From Oceanobacillus luteolus (GTDB lineage: Bacteria > Bacillota > Bacilli > Bacillales > Amphibacillaceae): a stretch of 64,000 nt of DNA. Positions 55,965 through 64,000 of the stretch are shown here, in pieces (the stretch's first letter is position 1; each line of letters begins with the position of its first letter). The notes under the pieces were generated by a model. That model saw only the letters and a list, made by a program, of their open reading frames with translations, ran no database searches and was not told where the DNA came from. Location: the NCBI RefSeq assembly GCF_023715655.1, contig NZ_JAMBON010000001.1, positions 310,001 through 374,000 of the forward strand, given 5' to 3'. A program made the position numbers and the translations under genes.

Positions 55965-56756
55965 CTAAATGAATTGGATTAAATGTAAGAAAGGCAGAAC
56001 AAAAAGCAGGCTATCGAAACGATCTAATATACCACCGTGTCCTGGCAGTAGTTTACCGGAGTCTTTCACTCCATAATTCCGTTTAAACGCAGATTCCACT
56101 AAGTCACCAACTTGTCCTACTATCGAGGCGAAAATTGATACGATGATGACAATAACTAGTGAATGGGGAAATGGCTGTATCAAATGGAAAATAACTGCAA
56201 CTATTACAGCAGCAAGGATACCACCAATTGCACCCTCTACCGTTTTGTTCGGACTAATGTCTGGCCAAAGTTTCCTTTTCCCCAATGCCCTACCTACAAA
56301 ATATGCACCTGTATCTGTTGCCCATATAATAAAAAATGCAAATAGAATATTGCTGAAGCCTTGTGTTCCCAGTCTTGTCTCAACCAAGAAATAAAAGCCT
56401 ATTCCAACATATAATGTTGTCAACAGAACAAATCCTGCTTCATCAAACGTGAATTTATTGCGGACTAATACAGTATAAGCGAGTAGAAATAAAATAATGA
56501 CAGTATATATGTCAGTTATCGATAGAAAACCTATTGGAAATATAGCTGACTGGTCCGGTAAAAGGATAAGCCATAATCCTATCATCCCTATAAGTCCCGG
56601 AATAGAAACGAGCGGGATGTGTCTCATCCGGAGCAGCTCCATTAATCCTATCGTTGCAATCAAATAAATAAATAGTGTGAACGGCAGGTCTCCAATGATT
56701 ACAATTGGCAGGAATACAATTAATGCTAGTATTGCAGTTATAATGCGTTGCTTCAT
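55965..56756 (-). CDS. cdsA: Phosphatidate cytidylyltransferase
   Basis: Makes CDP-diacylglycerol from phosphatidic acid and CTP, the precursor for PgsA and other phospholipid enzymes. The 263-residue protein has about seven hydrophobic helices and the C-terminal signature SAFKRNYGVKDSGKLLPGHGGILDRFDS (written here only as its key residues S, KR, KD, PGHGG, DR, D). Length matches the family. It follows uppS by 15 bases, forming the usual uppS-cdsA pair, and is 77 bases from rseP. Confidence 0.96.
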   Translation of the reverse strand: MKQRIITAILALIVFLPIVIIGDLPFTLFIYLIATIGLMELLRMRHIPLVSIPGLIGMIGLWLILLPDQSAIFPIGFLSITDIYTVIILFLLAYTVLVRNKFTFDEAGFVLLTTLYVGIGFYFLVETRLGTQGFSNILFAFFIIWATDTGAYFVGRALGKRKLWPDISPNKTVEGAIGGILAAVIVAVIFHLIQPFPHSLVIVIIVSIFASIVGQVGDLVESAFKRNYGVKDSGKLLPGHGGILDRFDSLLFVLPFLHLIQFI

Positions 56757-56771
56757 ATACCTTTCATCACC

Positions 56772-57533
56772 TTAAATACCTCCGTAACGTCGTTTCCTTT
56801 TTTGATAATCCTGTATAGCTTCGTTAAATATATTTTCATCCATATCAGGCCAAAGTACATCCGTGAACCAAAATTCACTATATGCCAATTGCCAAAGCAA
56901 GAAATTGCTTAATCGTTTCTCGCCACTTGTACGTATTAGTAAATCTGGATCAGATAAACCATCCGTGTAAAGATATTTTGAAAACATTTCCTCATTTAAT
57001 GAATCAAGTGTAACTTTGTTTCCATAAATATCGTCCATTATTTGTTTAATTGCTTGCATTATTTCGTATCTGCTACCGTAATTCAAGGCGAAATTCAGCA
57101 AAAGACCATCATTATCTTTTGTTTTGTTTTTTGCATATTGTACTGCTTTCTGTGTATGTGCAGGGAGTGCGTCGAAATCTCCAATCGTTTCCACACGAAC
57201 GTTATTTTCCATCAACTCAGGAAGATAAACATGTAGAAATTCTTTTGGTAACTTCATGATGAAGTCGATTTCTGATTTGGGGCGATTCCAATTTTCTGTG
57301 GAAAAGGCATACAAAGTTAATATTTTAACCTTTGATTGATTTGCAGCCCGAACGACTTTCATGACTGCTTTCACACCTTCTTTATGCCCAGCTACCCTAG
57401 GTAATCCGCGTTGCTCTGCCCAACGTCCATTTCCATCCATTATAATGGCTACATGGTTTGGGACATTATCGGAAAAACTCACCATTGGGTTTCTTTGCTG
57501 CTTGCTTTTAATAAAAGGTATTTTCATAGACAT
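56772..57533 (-). CDS. uppS: Undecaprenyl diphosphate synthase
   Basis: Adds eight isopentenyl units to farnesyl diphosphate in cis to make the C55 lipid carrier for wall synthesis. The 253-residue protein has HVAIIMDGNGRWAEQRG (catalytic Asp near 34), GHKEGVKAV, TLYAFSTENWNRP and DLLIRTSGEKRLSNFLLWQLAYSE (given as motif reading). The ATG at 57533 has GGAGG seven to eight bases upstream; a longer frame to 57581 has no such support. It precedes cdsA. The isoprenoid units come from a pathway whose dxr gene is not here. Confidence 0.96.
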   Translation of the reverse strand: MSMKIPFIKSKQQRNPMVSFSDNVPNHVAIIMDGNGRWAEQRGLPRVAGHKEGVKAVMKVVRAANQSKVKILTLYAFSTENWNRPKSEIDFIMKLPKEFLHVYLPELMENNVRVETIGDFDALPAHTQKAVQYAKNKTKDNDGLLLNFALNYGSRYEIMQAIKQIMDDIYGNKVTLDSLNEEMFSKYLYTDGLSDPDLLIRTSGEKRLSNFLLWQLAYSEFWFTDVLWPDMDENIFNEAIQDYQKRKRRYGGI

Positions 57534-57732
57534 CTCAGGTCCTCCGAATTTCTTGATTTCGTCATATCCTTTTAGATGCATAATGTAAAGGAAAGAAAAG
57601 ACATTTCATATTTTGAACTTTATTTACCAATTATATGCGAGTATAGCCTATTTCATTATTCATATCAGAAAGAAGCGTTTCGATATATTATGTAAATCAT
57701 TCTCATTATAACGGTTTACTCATAAGAATACA

Positions 57733-57760
57733 AAAGCCCCCTTTATCAAAAGAGGGCTAT
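57733..57760 (-). terminator. Intrinsic terminator after frr
   Basis: Stem AGCCC-CTTT / AAAG-GGGCT with a small loop and TTTTGTATTC on the minus strand. It separates frr from uppS. Confidence 0.85.
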
Positions 57761-57805
57761 TTCAAATTTTACACGTTTTGCAACTAATAATAAAGTGTTA
57801 TTGCG

Positions 57806-58363
57806 TTAAACTTCCATTATTTCTTTTTCTTTTTCTTTTGCAAGCTGTTCAATTTTTCCGATGAACTGATCGGTTTCTTTTTGCACATCATCTTGTAGTT
57901 TACGTAGTTCATCTTCGGTAATCTCAGATTGCTTTTCTAAAGCTTTTAATTGGTCATTTGCATCTCTGCGAATATTTCGAACTTGAACCCGTGATTCCTC
58001 AGCAAATTTCCCGACAACTTTCACCAGTTCTTTTCTTCGTTCTTCTGTTAGTGCAGGAATATTGATTCGAATGACATTTCCATCATTGGATGGTGTAAGT
58101 CCAAGATCTGCCTTTTGAATTGCTTTCTCGATTTCTCCAAGCGCTGTTTTATCATAAGGCGTTACAACTAGCAGACGAGCTTCCGGTGCTCCGACAGATG
58201 CAAGTTGATTCAATGGGGTAGAAGCACCATAATAATCAACAAACACACTGTCCAATAGGCTGGGATTCGCTCTTCCAGCTCTTACAGTAGCCAAGTTTCT
58301 GGAGAATGCTTGAACAGCCTGTTCCATTTTTTCTTTCATTTCTGTGAAAACAGTATTTGACAT
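57806..58363 (-). CDS. frr: Ribosome recycling factor
   Basis: RRF with EF-G splits post-termination ribosomes. The 185-residue protein shows [22 protein letters not shown] near the N-terminus, [27 protein letters not shown] and [16 protein letters not shown], and a helical C-terminus. Four bases separate it from pyrH, the conserved pyrH-frr pair. ATG start with a good ribosome-binding site. Confidence 0.97.
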   Translation of the reverse strand: MSNTVFTEMKEKMEQAVQAFSRNLATVRAGRANPSLLDSVFVDYYGASTPLNQLASVGAPEARLLVVTPYDKTALGEIEKAIQKADLGLTPSNDGNVIRINIPALTEERRKELVKVVGKFAEESRVQVRNIRRDANDQLKALEKQSEITEDELRKLQDDVQKETDQFIGKIEQLAKEKEKEIMEV

Positions 58364-58367
58364 CGTC

Positions 58368-59132
<765 letters not shown>

Positions 59133-59164
59133 CTAATTCATACGGTGTTGTATAAAAACATGGT

Positions 59165-59193
59165 AAAATAGGGAACGATACGTTCCCTATTTT
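59165..59193 (-). terminator. Intrinsic terminator after tsf
   Basis: Perfect 13-base-pair stem AAAATAGGGAACG / CGTTCCCTATTTT with a three-base loop, directly after the tsf stop codon. Confidence 0.95.
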
Positions 59194-59196
59194 AGT

Positions 59197-60078
59197 TTAC
59201 TTTTTAATTTGGCTCATAACTTCTTCAGCAAAGTTTTCTTCACGTTTCTCCATACCTTCGCCTACTTCATAACGGACAAACGTCTTAACAGTTGCACCTT
59301 TATCTGCTACAAATTTCTTCACTTTAACATCTGGATCTTTAACAAATGCTTGTTCAACTAGAACGATTTGCTCAAAGAATTTACCAAGACGGCCTTCAAC
59401 CATTTTCTCAACGATTTTCTCTGGCTTACCTTCATTTAGTGCTTGTTGTTTTAGAACTTCACGTTCGTGATTCACTTCATTTTCCGGAACATCTTCACGG
59501 TTTACATAACGAGGGTTGATTGCTGCTGCATGCATTGCTACATCTCTAGCAACTGCTTCATCATTTGTGTTTTCCAATACAGCAACTACACCAATTCTTC
59601 CTCCCATATGCAAGTAAGAACCGAAAACATCATTATCGGTTTTCTCAAAAATTGTGAAACGACGTAGAGAGATTTTTTCACCAATTGTAGAGATAGCACG
59701 AGTGATGACTGCTTCTAGTGTTTCGTCACCTTCAACTTTAGTTTCTAGTGCTTCTTCAACTGTTTCAGGCTTTTTATTTAATAGTGCTTTACCAATTTTT
59801 CCAAGTAACTCAAGGAACATTTCATTTTTCGTAACGAAGTCTGTTTCACAGTTTACTTCAAGTAAAACTGCTGTGTTGCCATCGATTTCAACATGTGTAA
59901 GACCTTCAGCTGCAATACGATCTGCTTTTTTAGCAGCAGATGCCATACCTTTTTCACGTAGAAAATCAATAGCTTTATCAATATCACCATTTGTCTCTTG
60001 TAGTGCTTTCTTACAATCCATCATACCTGCACCAGTTTTTTCACGAAGTTCTTTAACCATTTTAGCTGTAATTGCCAT
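59197..60078 (-). CDS. tsf: Elongation factor Ts
   Basis: Nucleotide exchange factor for EF-Tu. The 293-residue protein matches B. subtilis EF-Ts in length. It shows the N-terminal UBA-like domain ([23 protein letters not shown]) and the core motif [13 protein letters not shown]. The ATG at 60078 has GGAGGATAT upstream; the frame stays open to 60192 but without family similarity. It follows rpsB after a 217-base gap that contains a hairpin at 60249-60279. Confidence 0.97.
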   Translation of the reverse strand: MAITAKMVKELREKTGAGMMDCKKALQETNGDIDKAIDFLREKGMASAAKKADRIAAEGLTHVEIDGNTAVLLEVNCETDFVTKNEMFLELLGKIGKALLNKKPETVEEALETKVEGDETLEAVITRAISTIGEKISLRRFTIFEKTDNDVFGSYLHMGGRIGVVAVLENTNDEAVARDVAMHAAAINPRYVNREDVPENEVNHEREVLKQQALNEGKPEKIVEKMVEGRLGKFFEQIVLVEQAFVKDPDVKVKKFVADKGATVKTFVRYEVGEGMEKREENFAEEVMSQIKK

Positions 60079-60248
60079 TGTTATATCCTCCTTCAAATCA
60101 TAAAGTGAATCTTCTTTTAACCAGGTTCTACTTCCCCGTATTAACGGGCAATACTGAATGCTGTGGCTACTATGTATTTGTAGCATCTCCAAATATATTT
60201 GGAACTTACAGCCAGTTCACCTGAAACAAAGCTTTTTCTTTAAAAAAA

Positions 60249-60279
60249 GGTGATAAAAGGTAATTATCCTCTTATCACC
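60249..60279 (-). terminator. Terminator or attenuator between rpsB and tsf
   Basis: Stem GGTGATAA / TTATCACC with a partly paired 15-base interior, and a minus-strand T-run (CACCTTTTTTT). Since tsf lacks another obvious promoter, this may be a partial terminator that lowers tsf output relative to rpsB. Confidence 0.8.
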
Positions 60280-60295
60280 CTCATCATTTTAAAAA

Positions 60296-61069
60296 TTACT
60301 CTTGAGTTGAGGCTTCTACTTCAGCTTCCACTTCAGTTTCTTTTTCTGTTGCTTCTTCAACTGGAGCTTCAACTTCTGCAGTTTCTTCACCTTGTTTACC
60401 TTCTAAAATAGCATCAGCGATTTTACCAGTCAACAATTTAACTGCACGAATTGCATCATCGTTAGCTGGGATCACATAATCAATTTCATCCGGGTCACAG
60501 TTTGTATCAACAATACCAATGATCGGTATATTTAATTTGTGCGCTTCTGCAATTGCAATACGCTCTTTACGTGGGTCAATAACGAATAAAGCATCTGGAA
60601 GCTTCTTCATTTCTTTGATTCCACCTAAGAATTTTACAAGACGTTCTTTTTCTTTTAGAAGAAGTGTTACTTCTTTTTTAGGAAGTACTTCAAATGTACC
60701 GTCTTCTTCCATTCTTTCAATTTGTTTTAATCGTTCGATACGTTTACGGATAGTCTCGAAGTTAGTAAGTGTTCCACCTAACCAACGTTGGTTAACATAG
60801 AACATTCCTGAACGGATTGCTTCATCACGAACAGAATCCTGTGCTTGTTTCTTTGTACCTACGAAAAGAACTGTTCCGCCATTAGCCGCTAATTCTCTTA
60901 CATAGTTGTATGCTTCATCAACCTTTTTAACTGTTTTTTGCAAGTCGATGATGTAGATGCCGTTACGCTCAGTGAAGATGTATTTCTTCATCTTTGGATT
61001 CCAACGGCGTGTCTGGTGACCGAAATGTACACCAGCTTCAAGTAATTGCTTCATTGAAATTGCTGCCAT
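60296..61069 (-). CDS. rpsB: 30S ribosomal protein S2
   Basis: S2 is a late-assembling 30S protein. The 257-residue product has [56 protein letters not shown] and [19 protein letters not shown]. It ends in a Glu/Ala/Val-rich acidic tail of about 30 residues, longer than in B. subtilis S2. AGGAGG precedes the ATG. Own promoter at 61214-61242 and a leader of about 140 bases. Confidence 0.98.
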   Translation of the reverse strand: MAAISMKQLLEAGVHFGHQTRRWNPKMKKYIFTERNGIYIIDLQKTVKKVDEAYNYVRELAANGGTVLFVGTKKQAQDSVRDEAIRSGMFYVNQRWLGGTLTNFETIRKRIERLKQIERMEEDGTFEVLPKKEVTLLLKEKERLVKFLGGIKEMKKLPDALFVIDPRKERIAIAEAHKLNIPIIGIVDTNCDPDEIDYVIPANDDAIRAVKLLTGKIADAILEGKQGEETAEVEAPVEEATEKETEVEAEVEASTQE

Positions 61070-61208
61070 TTTAAATTCCTCCTAAGGGTTTTATATTTTC
61101 CTCCGACCAGTTCATTTCCACTTATAGACCATTGGCAGTGGCACCTTACAAGTGAATCCCCAATCGTGTGTTTTGCCTTGCCTTCATTCGACAAGAGTTT
61201 TACACCAG
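61070..61208 (-). promoter_or_regulatory. rpsB leader, possible autoregulatory RNA
   Basis: About 140 transcribed bases between the rpsB promoter and start, containing several short complementary blocks. Many bacteria control rpsB or rpsB-tsf through S2-binding leaders; whether this is one cannot be told by eye. The open frame crossing it (61051-61242) is not a gene. Confidence 0.35.
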
Positions 61209-61213
61209 AAATT

Positions 61214-61242
61214 AATATATCATAACTGGGGCGCGGAAGCAA
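61214..61242 (-). promoter_or_regulatory. SigA promoter for rpsB
   Basis: TTGCTT (61237-61242) and TATATT (61214-61219) on the minus strand with exactly 17 bases between them. An overlapping TATGAT lies inside the spacer. Confidence 0.6.
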
Positions 61243-61261
61243 GTTTATCTATAAAATAAAT

Positions 61262-61717
61262 TTACTGATTATAAAGCTTTATAATCAATTCCGCCTCCGT
61301 TTTACCACAATTTAAGGTTTTTGCGATTTCCTCCACATTTTTTCCTGCGGCATATAATTGCAAAACTCGAGATTCTAGGGACGCTTCCACTTTATAACCA
61401 GAATCTGTACCCAATAGACGATCTATATCATCTTGTGGCTTCTCATTTTTTACAGGTACCCTCTGCTTATCCGAAGTTGATTCTTTCTTGATTTTTGATT
61501 GAATTTTCTTCTCTGACACAGGTTCCTTGTGATCTAATAATGCTTGCAGACGATTATTTTCCTCTTTAATTTCCGCTAAGGAGCGTTCCAGAGCTTGGAC
61601 AATTTCATCAGAAGCAGTGTCGGATTCTGATGCCGGGATTTTTTTGACCAACTGGAAAATTGCCGCCAATGTGATTAAATGTAATAAAAAACTTATGATT
61701 AAAAGAAATGAAACCAT
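61262..61717 (-). CDS. swrB: SwrB-like motility protein (YlxL)
   Basis: A 151-residue membrane-anchored protein in the position of B. subtilis swrB, which promotes flagellar basal body completion and SigD activity. One N-terminal membrane helix (MVSFLLIISFLLHLITLAAIFQL), a polar coiled-coil-like middle (Glu/Lys/Ser-rich), and a C-terminal helix-turn-helix-like end (RVLQLYAAGKNVEEIAKTLN... TEAELIIKLYNQ). Similar DUF6115-type ends occur in Bacillaceae homologues. Sequence identity to SwrB is low except at the C-terminus, so the assignment rests on location and architecture. Confidence 0.75.
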   Translation of the reverse strand: MVSFLLIISFLLHLITLAAIFQLVKKIPASESDTASDEIVQALERSLAEIKEENNRLQALLDHKEPVSEKKIQSKIKKESTSDKQRVPVKNEKPQDDIDRLLGTDSGYKVEASLESRVLQLYAAGKNVEEIAKTLNCGKTEAELIIKLYNQ

Positions 61718-61729
61718 ATCAACGCCCCT

Positions 61730-62017
61730 TTAACCGTTATAGTCGATACGTTTTCCAAGAAAAGGATGCCTGGATGTTGCCCCTCCACTTTGCTTTCCGT
61801 ATACATCTTGCTTTAAAGTATCAGAATTCTTTTCTAAAAAAGAATTGGTGTTTTCTAATTCCTGTATCCTGTTCCGTTTGATTTTATCCTCCTTGAGTTG
61901 CGAAGCTGTTAGGGTACTCTGAACATGTTCTCCTTGTTTATGCACTTGTTCTTGAATCTTACCTGAATCCTGCGTACGTGGTAATGCTACTTGCATTTCA
62001 ATCGATTTTAGCCCCAT
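61730..62017 (-). CDS. Small conserved unknown protein in the sigD region
   Basis: I do not recognise a named family. The 95-residue product from the ATG at 62017 (MGLKSIEMQVALPRTQDSGKIQEQ) is polar, rich in Gln, Lys, Asn and Ser, probably helical in the middle (ASQLKEDKIKRNRIQELENTNSF), and has no membrane segment or cysteine. A GTG at 62038 would add seven residues but has no ribosome-binding site, while GGTGGAGG abuts the ATG. It lies 12 bases before swrB and 37 bases after the FapA gene, so it is probably co-transcribed with sigD and could serve motility. I believe similar small proteins occur at this place in related genera. Confidence 0.75.
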   Translation of the reverse strand: MGLKSIEMQVALPRTQDSGKIQEQVHKQGEHVQSTLTASQLKEDKIKRNRIQELENTNSFLEKNSDTLKQDVYGKQSGGATSRHPFLGKRIDYNG

Positions 62018-62054
62018 TCCTCCACCGATCCTTTCCACTTACTGAACAAATCGT

Positions 62055-63428
62055 TTAGAACAATTGCTGAAGTTCTATTTCTTTCTGATATAAACTTAAC
62101 TGAACATAATGATAATTGGAATGCATGATTCGCTTATATTTCCCGAAAGCCACAATAACATTTTCGTAAATATTATTTCTTACAGTTAAGCTTGATTTAT
62201 TTTCGTCTCCTATATCAGCGTCCAATTCAGAAAGTCTTTCCTTTACACGATCAAGCTCCTCTGCAACCAGCTTCATAGAGTGCTTTTGCCGCAACTTCGA
62301 AATCCGGACCCTTGGATTCATTGGGTCTTTTACAGCCAGCTTGTCACCGAGTAATTTAAGTTTTAATTGCTTCTCTTCCAATTCTCGATGCTTTTTATTT
62401 AGGGATTCTATCGTATCTGCCATTATTTTATTTATCCCTAGATGAATTTCCGTCTTCGTATTTAATCTAGATCCGATATCTCTAGCTTCAATTGTTTTAC
62501 CAGCAGATAATATTCCGCCTATAATATTCCCTTTTTGGGAATAAACATGACCGCATACTACACACTCGCTATGAAGGATGGAATTCTCGACGTATAGGTC
62601 CTTTCCAACTGATACTTTCGCCTGATTGATATATCCTATCTTTAGGTTATCCCCTGCCTGCAGGACCCCTTTATCTTGGCCGGCAATGCCCTCAGCAACA
62701 TATATCGATCCTCCAGCAATAATTGTTGCCGCTTCCACCATGCCGAAAATTTTTATATCGCCTGCAGCTTTAACTGTGTAACCAGTTGGCACATCTCCAT
62801 GAATAATCACGGTCCCTATAAAGTCAATATTACCGGTCTTCATCGATACCGTTTCGTTCACATGAAATTCAGGTAGTACTTGAATATGCTTCCCCTTTAT
62901 ACTGAATTGCCCATCTTCTGTAGCATAATAACAATTATCCAGAGCATTAAATACAACATTCTTCCCTGGTCTTAATACTACAGATTTCCCGGGAGGTGCT
63001 TTTACGACCTCCCCCATTACGTTCTTACCATCAATACCTGAAGTGGGTTCTGAAATTTTAGCCAGCTTTTGACCTTTCATCACCGAAGGAATTTTCATTA
63101 CTTCTCGAAAGTTCCAGTTTTCACTTATCTGCATTTCTTGCTCTATATCCACAAGATATTCAATTTTACCGTCTATACCGTTTACAGGGGATAATCCTTT
63201 CGCAACGACAATAGGGTATTCCATGTCCGTCGGGTCCTCTGCCAACTGCGCGATTGCTTGATATTGGATACCGAACCTAACATTTGATGCAGTTAAAAAA
63301 CTCTTCCAGATATCGATATCAACTTCCAACTTTTCCTCAAGCTCCAAAAACGGTTCCCTACAATCCACTTCCGCTATCATGTCTTTCTCTCTAAAATGAA
63401 TTCGAAAATACTGCCGTAATCTTTCCAA
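62055..63428 (-). CDS. FapA-family (DUF342) protein
   Basis: A 457-residue DUF342/FapA-family protein. The central part is a repetitive beta-helix-like region (GNIDFIGTVIIHGDV, AAGDIKIFGMVEAATIIAGGSIYVAEGI, KDLYVENSILHSECVVCGHVYSQKG), rich in regularly spaced Gly, Ile and Val. Near the C-terminus a helical coiled coil follows (MADTIESLNKKHRELEEKQLKLKLLGDKL and onward). The start codon is TTG with GGGGGA upstream. It follows sigD by 21 bases. FapA of Vibrio is linked to glucose-dependent flagellar assembly or polar localisation, but function in bacilli is unproven. B. subtilis does not have it at this place, as far as I recall. Confidence 0.88.
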   Translation of the reverse strand: MERLRQYFRIHFREKDMIAEVDCREPFLELEEKLEVDIDIWKSFLTASNVRFGIQYQAIAQLAEDPTDMEYPIVVAKGLSPVNGIDGKIEYLVDIEQEMQISENWNFREVMKIPSVMKGQKLAKISEPTSGIDGKNVMGEVVKAPPGKSVVLRPGKNVVFNALDNCYYATEDGQFSIKGKHIQVLPEFHVNETVSMKTGNIDFIGTVIIHGDVPTGYTVKAAGDIKIFGMVEAATIIAGGSIYVAEGIAGQDKGVLQAGDNLKIGYINQAKVSVGKDLYVENSILHSECVVCGHVYSQKGNIIGGILSAGKTIEARDIGSRLNTKTEIHLGINKIMADTIESLNKKHRELEEKQLKLKLLGDKLAVKDPMNPRVRISKLRQKHSMKLVAEELDRVKERLSELDADIGDENKSSLTVRNNIYENVIVAFGKYKRIMHSNYHYVQLSLYQKEIELQQLF

Positions 63429-63449
63429 ATTGATTCCCCCAAGATAACG

Positions 63450-64000
63450 TTAATGCTCTGCAACCTTCGCTAGAATATCTTTCAGTTTATAAATTGCTTT
63501 TTTATGTATTTGTGAAATTCTAGAGGTAGTTAAATTTAATACTTCTCCTATTTCGGTCAATGTCAATTCATCGTAATAAAAAAGACTGATAACCATTTGT
63601 TCATTTTTATTTAGACTCTTCAAACCTTCTATCAGTTCTTGTTTTAATTCGTCTTTAGTCATGTTCTCTTCTGGAGAAGCTGCATTTACATCGGGAATGG
63701 TGTAACCAATACCTTCACTGAATTCTTGTTCTTTTTTCGGTTTTTCTTCAATTGATAATACATTTGAAAATAGAGCATCTCTGACAACGGATTCCACTTC
63801 ATCTTCAGACATCTCTAAACGATTGCCAATTTCTTTTGATGTAGGTATCCGTTGTAATTCTTGTTCCAATTCCTGAGAAACCCGTTCAACTTTTTTCGCT
63901 TTTTCCCTTAAAGAGCGCGGAAGCCAGTCTTCCTTCCTTAAACCATCAATTATTGTTCCTTTTATTCGGAAGGAAGCATATGTATCGAATTTTAAGTTTC
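63450..64000 (-). CDS. sigD: RNA polymerase sigma-D (FliA/WhiG type), N-terminus cut by window edge
   Basis: Sigma factor for motility, chemotaxis and autolysin genes. About 183 codons are visible; the start lies beyond base 64000. The translation enters in region 2 (FDTYASFRIKGTIIDGLRKEDWLPRSLREK), passes through region 3 (VSQELEQELQRIPTSKEIGNRLEMSEDEVESVV), and ends in region 4 with the helix-turn-helix (LTEIGEVLNLTTSRISQIHKKAIYKLKDIL). The reading frame is open to the edge, so the ATG at 63869 is only an internal methionine. It is followed by the FapA, unknown and SwrB-like genes. Confidence 0.95.
   Translation of the reverse strand, partial: NLKFDTYASFRIKGTIIDGLRKEDWLPRSLREKAKKVERVSQELEQELQRIPTSKEIGNRLEMSEDEVESVVRDALFSNVLSIEEKPKKEQEFSEGIGYTIPDVNAASPEENMTKDELKQELIEGLKSLNKNEQMVISLFYYDELTLTEIGEVLNLTTSRISQIHKKAIYKLKDILAKVAEH

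Noticed and set aside
61051-61242. Possible upstream open frame in the rpsB leader
   Set aside because: It overlaps the rpsB start region and the promoter itself, with no ribosome-binding site.

Overview
The window is a low-GC Gram-positive chromosome segment from an endospore-forming, probably flagellated member of the Bacillaceae. Evidence for this includes sporulation genes (spoVK, cotE, spoVS, spoIIIE, dpaA/dpaB, ymxH, ylxY), Firmicutes-type PolC, RNase Y, the Hfq-MiaA-MutL-MutS cluster, and a B. subtilis-like gene order from hflX to sigD. The repeat type and general look recall the Oceanobacillus/Virgibacillus group, but the genus is a guess. Every gene is on the minus strand except cotE, so the replicon is shown in reverse and the natural reading order runs from 64000 down to 1.

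Layout in natural order. 64000-61262: end of the motility region (sigD, a FapA/DUF342 protein, a small unknown protein, a SwrB-like protein). 61069-54613: rpsB, tsf, pyrH, frr, uppS, cdsA, rseP, covering translation, UMP supply, undecaprenyl-PP and phospholipid precursors, and intramembrane proteolysis. 54612-54087: a repeat-bearing gap where proS would be expected. 54086-42131: polC, rimP, nusA, ylxR, ylxQ, infB, ylxP, rbfA, truB, ribF, pnp-rpsO region. 41928-32042: pnp, ylxY, mlpA, ymxH, dpaAB (spore dipicolinate), asd, dapG, tepA, ylzJ. 31916-24234: spoIIIE and a nucleoside ABC importer (nupNOPQ type). 24052-15215: ymfF, ymfH, ymfI, ymfJ, ymfK, rodZ, pgsA, cinA, recA. 15000-1: rny, ymdB, spoVS, miaB, ricA, (cotE on the other strand), mutS, mutL, a Dps-like gene, miaA, hfq, spoVK, hflX (cut by the window edge).

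The window is mostly a conserved core region, and no phage, IS, CRISPR array, tRNA or rRNA was seen. Its non-standard content lies in the gaps. A family of long palindromic repeats has three well-formed copies (about 8594-8707, 13187-13322, 54471-54604) and two decayed, inverted ones (12891-13027, 54284-54341). Their arms differ in sequence between copies but remain fully self-complementary, which is compensatory change. Compared with B. subtilis (from memory), dxr, proS, dapA and rnjB are absent from their usual places, and a Dps-like gene sits inside the mutSL-miaA-hfq cluster.

Visible regulatory signals include many intrinsic terminators, a LexA box with a clean promoter before recA, a SigK-type promoter before dpaA, a consensus SigA promoter before rny, leader candidates for rpsO and rpsB, a terminator-like hairpin between a likely promoter and the spoIIIE start, and a structured truB-rbfA spacer. 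All of these were read by eye. No searches or folding programs were run.
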